The notes under the pieces are model-generated. The model saw nothing but the letters and a program-made list of their open reading frames with translations, was not told where the DNA came from and did no database searches. This document shows positions 56,914 through 64,000 of a DNA stretch of 64,000 bases, piece by piece. The DNA is from Actinoallomurus vinaceus (GTDB lineage Bacteria; Actinomycetota; Actinomycetes; Streptosporangiales; Streptosporangiaceae). A program made the translations under genes and the position numbers. Within the stretch, counting starts at the first letter, position 1, and the number at the start of each line of letters is the position of its first letter. The stretch spans positions 385,589 to 449,588 of the forward strand of contig NZ_BAABHK010000009.1 in the NCBI RefSeq assembly GCF_039542055.1, in the 5' to 3' direction.

Positions 56914-57651
56914 ATGTCCGATTCCTTCCAGACCGCCGTCGTCACCGGTGCCGGCCGCGGCTTCGGGCGTGCGATCGCCGCCGCGCTCGTCGCCACCGGA
57001 ACCCGCGTCGTCGGCATCGCCCGCGACGAGCAGGAGCTGCGGACCGTGCACGGCGAACTCGGCGAGGGCTTCGTTCCCGTCGCCGCCGATGCCACCGACG
57101 AAGCGCTCGCGCGGGAGGTGATCCGCGAACACCGTCCCAGCCTGCTCGTCCTCAACGCCGGGGTCATGCCGCACATGGCACCCGTGCACGAGCAGACCTG
57201 GGAGACCTTCAGCCGTAACTGGCACGCCGACACCCGGCACGTCTTCGCGTGGACCCGGGCGGCGTTGCGGGAGCCGCTGGCACCCGGCAGCGTGGTCGTC
57301 GCGATGTCCAGCGGAGCGGTGCTGGCCGGATCCCCGCTCAGCGGCGGTTACGCCAGCGCCAAGGCCGCCATCCGGTACATCAGCGGATACGCGGCCGACG
57401 AGGCGAAGCGCGCCGGACTGGACATCCGGTTCGTGACGCTGCTTCCGCAGCTGACCCCGACCGGCGTCGGCTCGGCCGGGGTCGCGGGTTACGCCGCGCG
57501 CCAGGGCGTCGACCGGGACACCTTCGTCGACGGCATGCAGCCGGTTCTCACCCCGGAACAGGTCGCCAAGGCCGTCGTGGAAGTCGCCGCGGATCCGGGC
57601 AGCGCTCCGGAGTACCAGGTCGGCGGCGCCGGACTGCGCCCGGTCGGCTGA
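56914..57651 (+). CDS. short-chain dehydrogenase/reductase (SDR)
   Basis: 245 residues from the ATG at 56914 with GGGAG six bases upstream. NAD(P)-binding VVTGAGRGFGRAIAAALVATG, LVLNAGVMPHM, active Ser in VAMSSGAVLAGSP and YASAKAAIRYISGY (Tyr and Lys of YxxxK) mark a classical SDR. The substrate is unknown. It lies 45 bp before a sigma factor gene with a SnoaL-like tail, so both are probably transcribed together and the SDR may belong to the sigma's regulon. Confidence 0.88.
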   Translation: MSDSFQTAVVTGAGRGFGRAIAAALVATGTRVVGIARDEQELRTVHGELGEGFVPVAADATDEALAREVIREHRPSLLVLNAGVMPHMAPVHEQTWETFSRNWHADTRHVFAWTRAALREPLAPGSVVVAMSSGAVLAGSPLSGGYASAKAAIRYISGYAADEAKRAGLDIRFVTLLPQLTPTGVGSAGVAGYAARQGVDRDTFVDGMQPVLTPEQVAKAVVEVAADPGSAPEYQVGGAGLRPVG

Positions 57652-57693
57652 GCAGCCGCCTACAGTGGACCGCGCCGCCCCTCGGGAGAAGCC

Positions 57694-58659
57694 GTGATGC
57701 CGTCGGACACCGAGTTCGCCGCCCTGACCGAGCCGTTCCGGCCGGAGCTGCTCGCGCACTGCTACCGGATCCTCGGTTCGATCCATGACGCCGAGGATCT
57801 GGTGCAGGAGACCTACCTGAGGGCCTGGCGCGCGTTCGGCCGGTTCGAGGGCCGCTCCTCGGTGCGGCGATGGCTGTACAAGATCGCGACCATGGCCTGC
57901 CTGACGGCGTTGGAAACGCGGTCCCGGCGGCCGCTTCCGTCAGGGCTGGGGGCGCCCTCGGACGATCACCGGGTGGCCGTCGCTCCTCGCGAGCCGTCGG
58001 TGGCCTGGCTCCAGCCGGCGCCCGATGCGCTGTTCGGCGCCGCCGACCCGGCGGCGATCGTGGCGGGCAGGACCGGAGTGCGGCTCGCCTTCATCGCGGC
58101 ACTCCAGTTCCTGCCCGCCCGGCAGCGGGCCGTGCTGACATTGCGCGACGTGCTGGCGTTCCGGACGGCCGAGGTCGCCGAGATGCTGGACACGACGACC
58201 GCGGCGGTCGACAGCGCGCTGCGCCGCGCCCGGGCCCACCTGGCCGAGGCCGGACCGGTCGAGGAGGACCTGGCCGAGCCGGACGAGGAGATCCGGCGGA
58301 CACTCCTCGACGGCTACGTCGACGCGTTCACGCGGGCCGACGCCGACGCGCTGGTGAAACTGCTGCGGGCCGACGTCGAGATGGAGATGCCGCCGATCCC
58401 GACCTGGTTCACCGGCCGGCAGGCCGTCGTCGGATTCCTGGCCGGCCGGGTGCTGGGCCGGGACCGGTGGCGGATGGTGCCGACCGGCGCCAACGGACAG
58501 CCCGCTCTCGTCGTCTACGCACGCACCCGCGAAGGCCGGTACGAGGCGTACGGCGTGCAGGTCCTGACCCTGATCGGGCCGCGGATCGCCCGTATAACCG
58601 CGTTCAACGAACCGAGCCTGCTGCCGACGTTCGGCCTCGCCCCGGCACTCGTGACCTGA
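57694..58659 (+). CDS. sigma factor with SnoaL-like C-terminal domain (SigG/TIGR02960 type)
   Basis: 321 residues from a GTG at 57694 (an ATG follows directly). Sigma region 2: LLAHCYRILGSIHDAEDLVQETYLRAWRAF, with VRRWLYKIATMACLTALETRSRRPLPSG typical of the SigG-like group. Region 4: FLPARQRAVLTLRDVLAFRTAEVAEMLDTTTAAVDSALRRAR. The C-terminal 120 residues form a SnoaL/NTF2-like domain (YVDAFTRADADALVKLLRADVEMEMPPIPTWFTG). Such sigma factors have no separate anti-sigma; the tail controls activity. It follows the SDR gene. Confidence 0.9.
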   Translation: MMPSDTEFAALTEPFRPELLAHCYRILGSIHDAEDLVQETYLRAWRAFGRFEGRSSVRRWLYKIATMACLTALETRSRRPLPSGLGAPSDDHRVAVAPREPSVAWLQPAPDALFGAADPAAIVAGRTGVRLAFIAALQFLPARQRAVLTLRDVLAFRTAEVAEMLDTTTAAVDSALRRARAHLAEAGPVEEDLAEPDEEIRRTLLDGYVDAFTRADADALVKLLRADVEMEMPPIPTWFTGRQAVVGFLAGRVLGRDRWRMVPTGANGQPALVVYARTREGRYEAYGVQVLTLIGPRIARITAFNEPSLLPTFGLAPALVT

Positions 58660-58768
58660 ACCGGGCGGCCACAGCGGCGGGCAGGGCACGTACGTGATCG
58701 TCCGCGGAGGAGGGTCGGGATCGGAGACCCGGCGCCGGAGTGGACGCGGGGCGTCCGGTGGACGTCCC

Positions 58769-59587
58769 TCAGACGCTCGGCGCCCGGCCGAAGGCGATCA
58801 GGTGCGAACTCGCGGCCAGGAGAGCAGGGTCGGACTCGGCGATCCGCGCCGCCGTGACGGCGGAGGCGACGTTCGCCGACCCGGTGAGGGGCGCGCCGGT
58901 GTTCACCGTGATTCCCCGGAGAGCCGCCCACGCCGGGCCCTCCACCCCGAAGAGGCCGACGTCCGTGAAACCGGCCTCGGCCACCTCGGCCCGGAGTCCG
59001 TCCGCCGTGTGAAAGTAGGCGGTCGTGAAGCCGAGCTCGCCGCTGTGATACCCGGTGTCGAGCGACTGCCGGACGACCGGCACGGAGGCCTGCGTGAGGC
59101 GGGCCGATGCCGCCATGTCGATCAGCGCCGCGTGCCGGCTGATCGCGGCGGCCGCCATCAGGGCGCCGGGCCGCAGGACCCGGCGTGCCTCCCGTAGTGC
59201 CTGGACGCGGTCGGCCCGCCGCACCAGGTGGTAGAGCGGACCGAGCAGGAGGACCACGTCGTAGGACCCGTCCTCGGTGCGCAGGGCGCGGGCGTCCCCG
59301 AGGTCGGTGGTGCAGTCGCACGCGGCGCGTGCCTGCCGCAGGTGCCGTTCGACCGGGTCGACCAGGTGGACGTCGTAGCCGTCGGCCACCAGCCAGCGCG
59401 CGTGGGTCCCCGGGCCGCCGCCGACATCGAGCACCGAGGCCGGGGGCGCGGGCAGATGCCGCCGGAGCAGCTCCTGCGTCCGGATGAACTCCAGCTCGCC
59501 CTGTCCCGTCGAGGACAGGCGGGCGGATTCGTCGTACATCGATGAGTAGAAGTCGATGATCTCCGGTGCGACCTGATGTCCCTCCAT
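58769..59587 (-). CDS. SAM-dependent methyltransferase
   Basis: 272 residues from the ATG at 59585-59587; the longer open frame upstream overlaps the divergent gene and is not conserved. The class I fold is clear: SVLDVGGGPGTHARWLVADGYDVHLVDP (motif I and acidic motif II), TTDLGDARALRTEDGSYDVVLLLGPLYHL (motifs post I and II) and ALREARRVLRPGALMAAAAISR. The substrate is unknown. It is cytosolic and diverges from a GNAT gene. Confidence 0.85.
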   Translation of the reverse strand: MEGHQVAPEIIDFYSSMYDESARLSSTGQGELEFIRTQELLRRHLPAPPASVLDVGGGPGTHARWLVADGYDVHLVDPVERHLRQARAACDCTTDLGDARALRTEDGSYDVVLLLGPLYHLVRRADRVQALREARRVLRPGALMAAAAISRHAALIDMAASARLTQASVPVVRQSLDTGYHSGELGFTTAYFHTADGLRAEVAEAGFTDVGLFGVEGPAWAALRGITVNTGAPLTGSANVASAVTAARIAESDPALLAASSHLIAFGRAPSV

Positions 59588-59726
59588 AACCGGATTCTGT
59601 GAGGCTCGCCGGCCGACCGCACGCGAATTTCCGTCCGGCCTGGGCGCGCTGCGGTGTTCTCCGGCGCTTCCAGGCGCACGGGAAATGAGGTGCGTGCGGC
59701 GGGCGCGCTTCGGTAGAACGGCGGGC

Positions 59727-60311
59727 ATGCCGATACTCGTCGCGCCCACGGAGCGGGTCCACGCCTCCTTCCTCGCCGCGATGGCCGAGTTCCGGGCCGA
59801 GGGGCGCGGCGCCCCGGACGATGCCAGCATGGTCGGCCGCGAGATCCGGGAGTTCGGTGGCGGGTGGGAGGCGCCTGCGGAATTCGCGGAGTACACGCGC
59901 AGGCTCCGCGAGCAGGCGCTGGAGGACGCGCCGCGGCCGCCCGGGTTCGTGCCCTGCACGACGCTGTGGTGGGTCGACGGCGCGGAATACCTCGGGCGAC
60001 TGGCGATCCGCCGCCGGCTCACGCCGGGGCTGCGCGAGGCAGGCGGCCACATCGGCTACGACGTCCGCCGGACGGCCCGCGGGCGCGGACACGCGACGCG
60101 GATGCTGCGGGCCGCGCTCCCGGTCGCGTACGGCCTGGGCATCGACTCGGCGCTGGTCACCTGCGACCACGACAACGTCGCGTCCCGCAAGGTGATCGAG
60201 AAGAACGGCGGGGTGCTCGAGGACCGGCGGGGCGTCGTGCTGCGGTTCTGGGTGCCGACGCGTCCCGCTGCGGGCGACCGCCCGCGGGAGGCCTCCGGCA
60301 GAATGGAGTAG
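59727..60311 (+). CDS. GNAT family N-acetyltransferase
   Basis: 194 residues from the ATG at 59727. The acetyl-CoA fold shows TTLWWVDGAEYLGRLAIRRRLTP, GGHIGYDVRRTARGRGHATRMLRAALPVAYGLGID (motif A with the RGRGHA pyrophosphate loop) and NVASRKVIEKNGGVLED (motif B). The acceptor is unknown. It ends 12 bp before the converging SRPBCC gene. Confidence 0.87.
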   Translation: MPILVAPTERVHASFLAAMAEFRAEGRGAPDDASMVGREIREFGGGWEAPAEFAEYTRRLREQALEDAPRPPGFVPCTTLWWVDGAEYLGRLAIRRRLTPGLREAGGHIGYDVRRTARGRGHATRMLRAALPVAYGLGIDSALVTCDHDNVASRKVIEKNGGVLEDRRGVVLRFWVPTRPAAGDRPREASGRME

Positions 60312-60323
60312 GCGGCGCCAGGG

Positions 60324-60962
60324 TCAGGAGGCCCCCGGCTGGGCCGTGTAGGCGGCGATCGTCCGGGCCGCTGCGGCGCGGGCCTCGGCCTCGCCGGCGC
60401 CCGCCGCGATGTACGCCTCGCACCATTTCTCGTTGCTGAGCGTCATGAACCGCCGGCCCTCCTCGGAACCGGCCCACGCCATGGCCTCCTGCGGGTCGAC
60501 GGCCCGCCCGGACGACAGGTGCAGGGTGAGCCCGATCACGCCCATGTCCCAGCCGATGCCGACGGCTCCGGGGCCGAACTGCTCCCAGTGGTCGTCGACG
60601 TGTGCGATGTGCTCCAGTTCGAAGCGCGTCCTGTCATCGGACTCGGCCGTCAGGCGGACCTCGATCCAGCTGACCTGCCCGCCGTACTCCCAGGTCGCGG
60701 CGAAGCTCTTGGGCGGGTCGCAGCGTTCGATGGTGCCGCCGGCGTTGCCCTCCAGTTGGTAGCGGCCGCCGAGGCGCAGGTCGCCCGAGACGGGCAGGAA
60801 CCAGCGGGGGATGCGCTCGGGGTTCGTGCAGGCGTCCCACACGTCGTCAAGGGAGGCGTCGTAGGTCTGGCCGATGGTGACGGTACGCGCCTCGCCGGCC
60901 TCCAACGTGCGGCTGCCGACCTTCCGGCGGACCGAGTTGATCTGATGGGTGACGTCGATCAT
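60324..60962 (-). CDS. SRPBCC (AHSA1-like) domain protein
   Basis: 212 residues. The START-like fold shows VTIGQTYDASLDDVWDACTNPERIPRWFLPVSGDLRLGGRYQLEGN, SFAATWEYGGQVSWIEVRLTAE and FELEHIAHVDDHWEQFGPGAVGIGWDMGVIGL. Members bind hydrophobic ligands or Hsp90. Its ATG overlaps the ArsR regulator stop as ATGA, a widespread ArsR plus SRPBCC operon in actinobacteria; joint regulation is certain, function unclear. Confidence 0.9.
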   Translation of the reverse strand: MIDVTHQINSVRRKVGSRTLEAGEARTVTIGQTYDASLDDVWDACTNPERIPRWFLPVSGDLRLGGRYQLEGNAGGTIERCDPPKSFAATWEYGGQVSWIEVRLTAESDDRTRFELEHIAHVDDHWEQFGPGAVGIGWDMGVIGLTLHLSSGRAVDPQEAMAWAGSEEGRRFMTLSNEKWCEAYIAAGAGEAEARAAAARTIAAYTAQPGAS

Positions 60963-61318
60963 GGTGATTCGTCCTTCTCCTCGGAGTCGCGGAGGCGGCG
61001 CTCGCGCTTGCCGCGGGCGAGCTCGGTCGCGAGCGCGTCGAGCGGCGGCGCCCAGAACCGCCGGAACCGGTCGAGCCAGGCGTCGACCTCCTGAAGGGGG
61101 TCGGAGTTCACCGTGTAGAGGCGGCGGGCGCCGTCCGGGCGCACGGCGGCGAAGCCGGCGTCTCGCAGCACCTTGAGGTGCTGGGAGACGGCCGGCTGCG
61201 AGATGCCGAACTCCGCCTGGATCACCGCGCAGACCGCGCCGGAGGTCATCTCACCATCGGCGAGCAGCTCGAGGATCCTGCGGCGCACCGGGTCGCCCAA
61301 CACATCGAACGCGTGCAC
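60959..61318 (-). CDS. ArsR family transcriptional regulator
   Basis: 119 residues from a GTG. The winged helix opens MHAFDVLGDPVRRRILELLADGEMTSGAV and continues AEFGISQPAVSQHLKVLRDAGFAAVRPDGARRLYTVNSDPLQEVDAWL. There are no metal-binding Cys, so it is a non-metal ArsR of the SRPBCC-linked type. It heads a two-gene operon and probably represses it through the TTATATAA palindrome just upstream. Confidence 0.92.
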   Translation of the reverse strand: MHAFDVLGDPVRRRILELLADGEMTSGAVCAVIQAEFGISQPAVSQHLKVLRDAGFAAVRPDGARRLYTVNSDPLQEVDAWLDRFRRFWAPPLDALATELARGKRERRLRDSEEKDESP

Positions 61319-61341
61319 GGCGGTGAGCTTATCGGCATACG

Positions 61342-61351
61342 CTTATATAAG
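61342..61351. promoter_or_regulatory. AT-rich palindrome in the ArsR operon promoter
   Basis: CTTATATAAG is fully palindromic, 24-33 bp upstream of the leftward ArsR start; a related GCTTAT lies at 61327-61332. On the operon strand TTGACT immediately precedes it. It is a likely self-repression site. Confidence 0.55.
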
Positions 61352-61404
61352 TCAAACCTTAAATCTTCCTTGCCGTCAGGCGCCTTGACGCTCGTACCCG
61401 GCGA

Positions 61405-61429
61405 GGTTCGACGGCCGAGACGTCGAACC
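61405..61429. terminator. 9-bp hairpin between the ArsR promoter and the glycosyltransferase end
   Basis: GGTTCGACG (61405-61413) pairs exactly with CGTCGAACC (61421-61429). A further odd palindrome, TGACCT-G-AGGTCA, lies at 61463-61475. Either could end the leftward glycosyltransferase transcript. No gene is seen in 61319-61581. Confidence 0.45.
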
Positions 61430-61581
61430 CTGCGCTGAGGTTCCCCCCGTCGCACGGACGCCTGACCTGAGGTCACCTGTGATCATCAGGAAGGATGTCC
61501 CGTATGCCCGCACCACACCCTTGGCGGAAGACACCGTCTTTGGCCAGGGAGATCATCCGTCCGCCGAAGTGCGCGTGCTCG

Positions 61582-62706
61582 TCACACGCTCATCTGAGCG
61601 ATGCGGCGGAGCGCGAATTCACGGTTGGCGCGGGTCTGTTTCCGGTGGGCGTCAGGGACGTCCTCCATGGTGAGGAGGCGGTCGCATGCCTCCAGTGAGG
61701 CCCTTACGTCACCGACCCAGTATGCGGTGATGGAGTATTCGAACAGGATGCCCCAGCGGTACACCCACGGCTGGACGAACAGCCAGTCGTCGGGCTGACT
61801 GCGGTTAAGGCCGGCGCGTGCGAAGATGTGCGCCGTCTGGTGGCGGCCCATTTCGCGGAGGCGTGAGGCCAACTCGTAGCACGCCTCCAGCCGCTGGGGT
61901 CTGACCTCCCATGCGCGCAGCAGCGCGTCCATGCCTGCGGGCCAGTCGTCGATCTCGGCCCGCAGCACTCCGACCTGGAGCTGCGCGTAATAGACCTCTT
62001 CGGCCCAGCCGCCCATCCGCGTCCGCCGGTCGTACAGGTCGATGGCCTCCTGGGTGTTTCCCAGATCCCGCATGGTCTGAGCGAGGTAGAACACCGTCCG
62101 GGTGTTGTCGGGATCGCGCTCGAGGTCCTCGCTGAGCAGGCGTGCGTCGCGCTCGAACTTGTCGCCGCGCGAACCACCATCGGCGAAATGGTCGATCACC
62201 AGAGCGTCGAGGTTGGCGGTGTGGTCGGCGTCGTCGGTCGTGAGGTATTCATGTGTCGCGCCGACGTAGCGCCACTTGATGTCTCCTCTGACGAGCCGCT
62301 TGATGCGGTATTCCATCCCGCCGGCATGCCGCAGCATGTAGGAGTCGGCGGTCAGCGGAGGAAGGGTGCCTTCCTGCTGTACGACCATGTCGGCATCGAT
62401 GAGGAGAAGGTAGTCGGCCTTGCCGAACGCGTTCTCGATGTTGAGTGTGCGGTTGTGCCCGAAGTTGACCCAGTGCTCCTCGTGGAGTTCGCCGGGAATT
62501 CCGTCGAGCGTCTTTCGGATCAGCTCTTGTGTGCCGTCCGTCGATCCCGTGTCGGAGATGACCCAGAAGTCGATGATATCCCGTACAGACCCGAGGCAGC
62601 GCTCGATGACCTGTGCCTCATCCTTCACGATCATACATAGGCAGATCGACGGCTTTCCGTTATCTGCCGCCTTCTGTTCCAGCGAATCAATGCGTTGTTG
62701 TGTCAT
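61582..62706 (-). CDS. family 2 glycosyltransferase with TPR tail (SunS-like layout)
   Basis: 374 residues from the ATG at 62704-62706 (a GTG six codons upstream is possible). The GT-A domain (about 20-180) has SICLCMIVKDEAQVIERCLGSV, WVISDTGSTDGTQELI, metal-binding LLLIDADMVV and WRYVGATHEYL. The C-terminal half is TPR-like: ERDPDNTRTVFYLAQTMRDLG, AIDLYDRRTRMGGWAEEVYYAQLQ, ACYELASRLREMGRHQTAHIFA. This GT2-plus-TPR plan is that of the peptide S-glycosyltransferase SunS and relatives that glycosylate proteins or peptides. It diverges from a collagen-like gene, a possible acceptor. Codon use is less GC-rich than in the rest of the window. Confidence 0.86.
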   Translation of the reverse strand: MTQQRIDSLEQKAADNGKPSICLCMIVKDEAQVIERCLGSVRDIIDFWVISDTGSTDGTQELIRKTLDGIPGELHEEHWVNFGHNRTLNIENAFGKADYLLLIDADMVVQQEGTLPPLTADSYMLRHAGGMEYRIKRLVRGDIKWRYVGATHEYLTTDDADHTANLDALVIDHFADGGSRGDKFERDARLLSEDLERDPDNTRTVFYLAQTMRDLGNTQEAIDLYDRRTRMGGWAEEVYYAQLQVGVLRAEIDDWPAGMDALLRAWEVRPQRLEACYELASRLREMGRHQTAHIFARAGLNRSQPDDWLFVQPWVYRWGILFEYSITAYWVGDVRASLEACDRLLTMEDVPDAHRKQTRANREFALRRIAQMSV

Positions 62707-63359
62707 TTTGCCCCCATGTGACACCGGCGAAGAAGGCGTAAAGGCCGGTGTCGGTCGCTGCTGAAGAAACGCGCGCGTCTTCGATAATAGATCGCGTTCC
62801 GGTCGTGGGGTATGGTGGTGTGCGGCGCGTCATTTTTCGTTGGCGGTATGCCGGTGGCGAGAATGTAATAATTCGTTCCTAGGAATGCCGACCTGCGTCA
62901 ATGGAATTCCCGTGCTCATGGGGCAAAGATGGGCATTGCCGCTGAAATCACTCCGCACGCGGGCGCTGTCGTGTCGAGACCGCAGCGTCTCCTGGAGGCG
63001 GCGGGCGCGCTGGGCCGGCCTCGCGTTCGTTCCGCCATATTCGGCCTCGACGTGGGTGGCGGTCGCACGGACGGAGACAGATCTCCGGCCGCTGCGGGGC
63101 AAGGCCTGGCGATGGCGCACACCGCGGGCGGCCGGGGTCCGGTGTGGACCGACGCTCACATGTCCCTCTCCGGCATGCTCACCCTCCGGTGACCGCGGGC
63201 GCCGTGGTCGGTCAGCGGCGGGTCTCTGTATTCCCGCTTGCTTGATCAAGAGATTTTCAGGCTATTCCCCATACCGCTCGTTGGGTATCAGGGCGCTGCC
63301 GTATCTGCGACCACCCAAGAATTCCGATTCGGTCGGGATGTGAGTAGACGTAAGGAAGC
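62707..63359. other. 650-bp divergent gap, less GC-rich, no convincing gene
   Basis: The gap between the glycosyltransferase and collagen-like genes contains AT-richer stretches (around 62770-62880 and 63230-63340) suitable for divergent promoters. An 87-codon rightward frame at 62929-63192 (MGIAAEITPHAGAVV...) has mixed third-position composition and no recognisable domain; other overlapping frames of 139 and 167 codons are no better. It could hold a decayed gene. Confidence 0.5.
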
Positions 63360-63362
63360 GTG

Positions 63363-64000
63363 TTGAAATCTCGCGAAAGCAAAGGGGCTTCGGGCTGGTG
63401 TGTCAGGGGGCGTCCCTGGCTGTTTTCGGCTGCGATAGTCAGTGGCCTATCGATTCTTTATCGGCCGGCGCTGGCCAACACTGAGCAGCCTCTCAAAGTC
63501 CTCCCCGATGGTCGGTTGGTGCCCAGCGTGAAAGTCCTCGATGGCCTCGAATGTCTGCCTCATCACCTTCACCGCCGTCACCACCATCTCTTTCGCTGCC
63601 ACCGCCACCTGTTCTGTCCAGACGGCTCCTGCTTCCGCGGTTTTCGGGGACCGGAAGGACCAGAAGGACCAGAAGGAGAGCAAGGGCCTATGGGGCCGCC
63701 GGGAGAATCGCGGGCGAGAGGTCTACAAGGGGAACCGGGAGAGATAGGCCCGCAAGGAGAGCGGGGGGCGAAGGGCGACACCGGCGCAGCCGGTGCGCAG
63801 GGACCAACTGGCGCGACGGGGCAGAAGGGAGATACCGGCGCGACCGGCGCCACTGGCGCGACGGGTTCTACGGGTCCGACGGGTCCGACGGGTGGTACTG
63901 GTCCGACGGGGCCCACTGGTGACGTCGGCGCGACCGGCGCGACTGGAGCCAGCGGTGCCACAGGTCCTACTGGTCCCACGGGTCCGACGGGTGGTACTGG
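63363..64000 (+). CDS. secreted collagen-like (Gly-X-Y) protein, truncated by the window edge
   Basis: An open frame runs from the TTG at 63363 (GTG at 63360 possible) off the right edge; AAGGA lies six bases upstream. The N-terminus is basic, then hydrophobic (PWLFSAAIVSGLSILYRPALA), a likely signal peptide. A short domain (LKVLPDGRLVPSVKVLDGLE) leads to a His/Cys-rich segment (CLPHHLHRRHHHLFRCHRH, then CPDGSC). From 63648 the sequence is Gly-X-Y repeats, first charged (GPEGPEGPEGEQGPMGPPG), then Thr-rich (GATGATGATGSTGPTGPTG). One triplet, RAR, interrupts. Bacterial collagens form triple helices at cell or spore surfaces, and Thr in the Y position is a known glycosylation site. The divergent glycosyltransferase is a candidate partner. 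Confidence 0.75.
   Translation, partial: MKSRESKGASGWCVRGRPWLFSAAIVSGLSILYRPALANTEQPLKVLPDGRLVPSVKVLDGLECLPHHLHRRHHHLFRCHRHLFCPDGSCFRGFRGPEGPEGPEGEQGPMGPPGESRARGLQGEPGEIGPQGERGAKGDTGAAGAQGPTGATGQKGDTGATGATGATGSTGPTGPTGGTGPTGPTGDVGATGATGASGATGPTGPTGPTGGT

Noticed and set aside
62830..63249. Overlapping 139-, 167- and 87-codon frames in the gap before the collagen gene
   Set aside because: None has consistent third-position bias, a clear ribosome site or a recognisable fold; kept only as a low-confidence remark on the gap.
63541..63747. A short ORF with a signal-peptide-like start (MASNVCLITFTAVTTISFAA)
   Set aside because: It stops after 68 codons inside the collagen repeats; the collagen frame starting at 63363 has a ribosome site, signal sequence and continuous Gly-X-Y repeats. 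A frameshift between the two frames remains possible and is noted in the findings.
63578..63979. A Pro/Val-rich minus-strand frame
   Set aside because: It is simply the antisense of the Gly-X-Y repeat codons.

Overview
This is a chromosomal window from a very GC-rich actinobacterium. The organism is suggested by very high G+C at third codon positions, frequent GTG and TTG starts behind strong AGGAG-type ribosome binding sites, and marker families of Actinomycetota: AdnA/AdnB helicase-nucleases, a split LigD plus Ku end-joining set, MoeZ, DUF3107, DUF6758, a MiaE-like ferritin-fold protein beside a DEAD-box helicase, and several eukaryotic-type Ser/Thr kinases. The mixture fits a large-genome member of Streptosporangiales (Thermomonosporaceae-like); that placement is inference. 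I saw no rRNA, tRNA, CRISPR array, prophage or insertion sequence.

Layout. 1-8.6 kb: a truncated MgtE-N/CBS-type protein, a small conserved protein, a secreted DUF839 (PhoX-like) protein, a CitE/malyl-CoA lyase-type enzyme, DUF6758 and PHP phosphoesterase genes, an Lrp regulator coupled to a LysE exporter, a metallo-beta-lactamase-fold protein with a degraded metal site, and a RecB-like nuclease. 8.6-20 kb: TPR protein, MpaB-type oxygenase, alpha/beta hydrolase, GDPD phosphodiesterase, two membrane Ser/Thr kinases, a DEAD-box helicase and the ferritin-fold protein. 20-28 kb: GlsB-type membrane protein, DUF3107, TetR, flavin disulfide oxidoreductase, LigD polymerase, LigD ligase, Ku, and a second DEAD-box helicase whose ribosome binding site sits in a hairpin. 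28-40 kb: alpha/beta hydrolase, moeZ, a mycosin-like protease with a membrane partner, an alkyltransferase-like protein, a flavin monooxygenase behind a perfect 24-bp palindrome, an SPFH protein, an ECF sigma factor translationally coupled to a membrane protein, a VOC protein and a rhomboid-like protein. 40-47 kb: adnA and adnB, separated by a 51/102-bp tandem repeat. 47-61 kb: secreted beta-propeller, a second sigma/membrane-protein pair, aldo-keto reductase and MerR with twin operators, GH35 beta-galactosidase, Phd/PIN toxin-antitoxin, a Ser/Thr kinase fused to a TerD domain, SDR plus a SnoaL-tailed sigma factor, methyltransferase, GNAT, and ArsR plus SRPBCC. 61-64 kb: a less GC-rich end with a TPR glycosyltransferase (SunS-like layout) and, running off the edge, a secreted Gly-X-Y collagen-like protein.

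Themes. Signalling is prominent: three Ser/Thr kinases with three different output modules, three ECF-type sigma factors and five one-component regulators. DNA repair is strong: AdnAB, LigD/Ku and a RecB-like nuclease. Regulatory DNA is unusually readable: perfect operators (TetR-type, two MerR-type, LacI-like), ATGA/TGATG translational coupling and a ribosome-binding-site hairpin. A recurring oddity is degenerate tandem repeats of about 34-56 bp in intergenic gaps, several of them beginning at, and including, the stop codon of the upstream gene. The most system-like observation is the divergent glycosyltransferase/collagen-like pair at the right edge, which may be a surface glycoprotein and its modifying enzyme.
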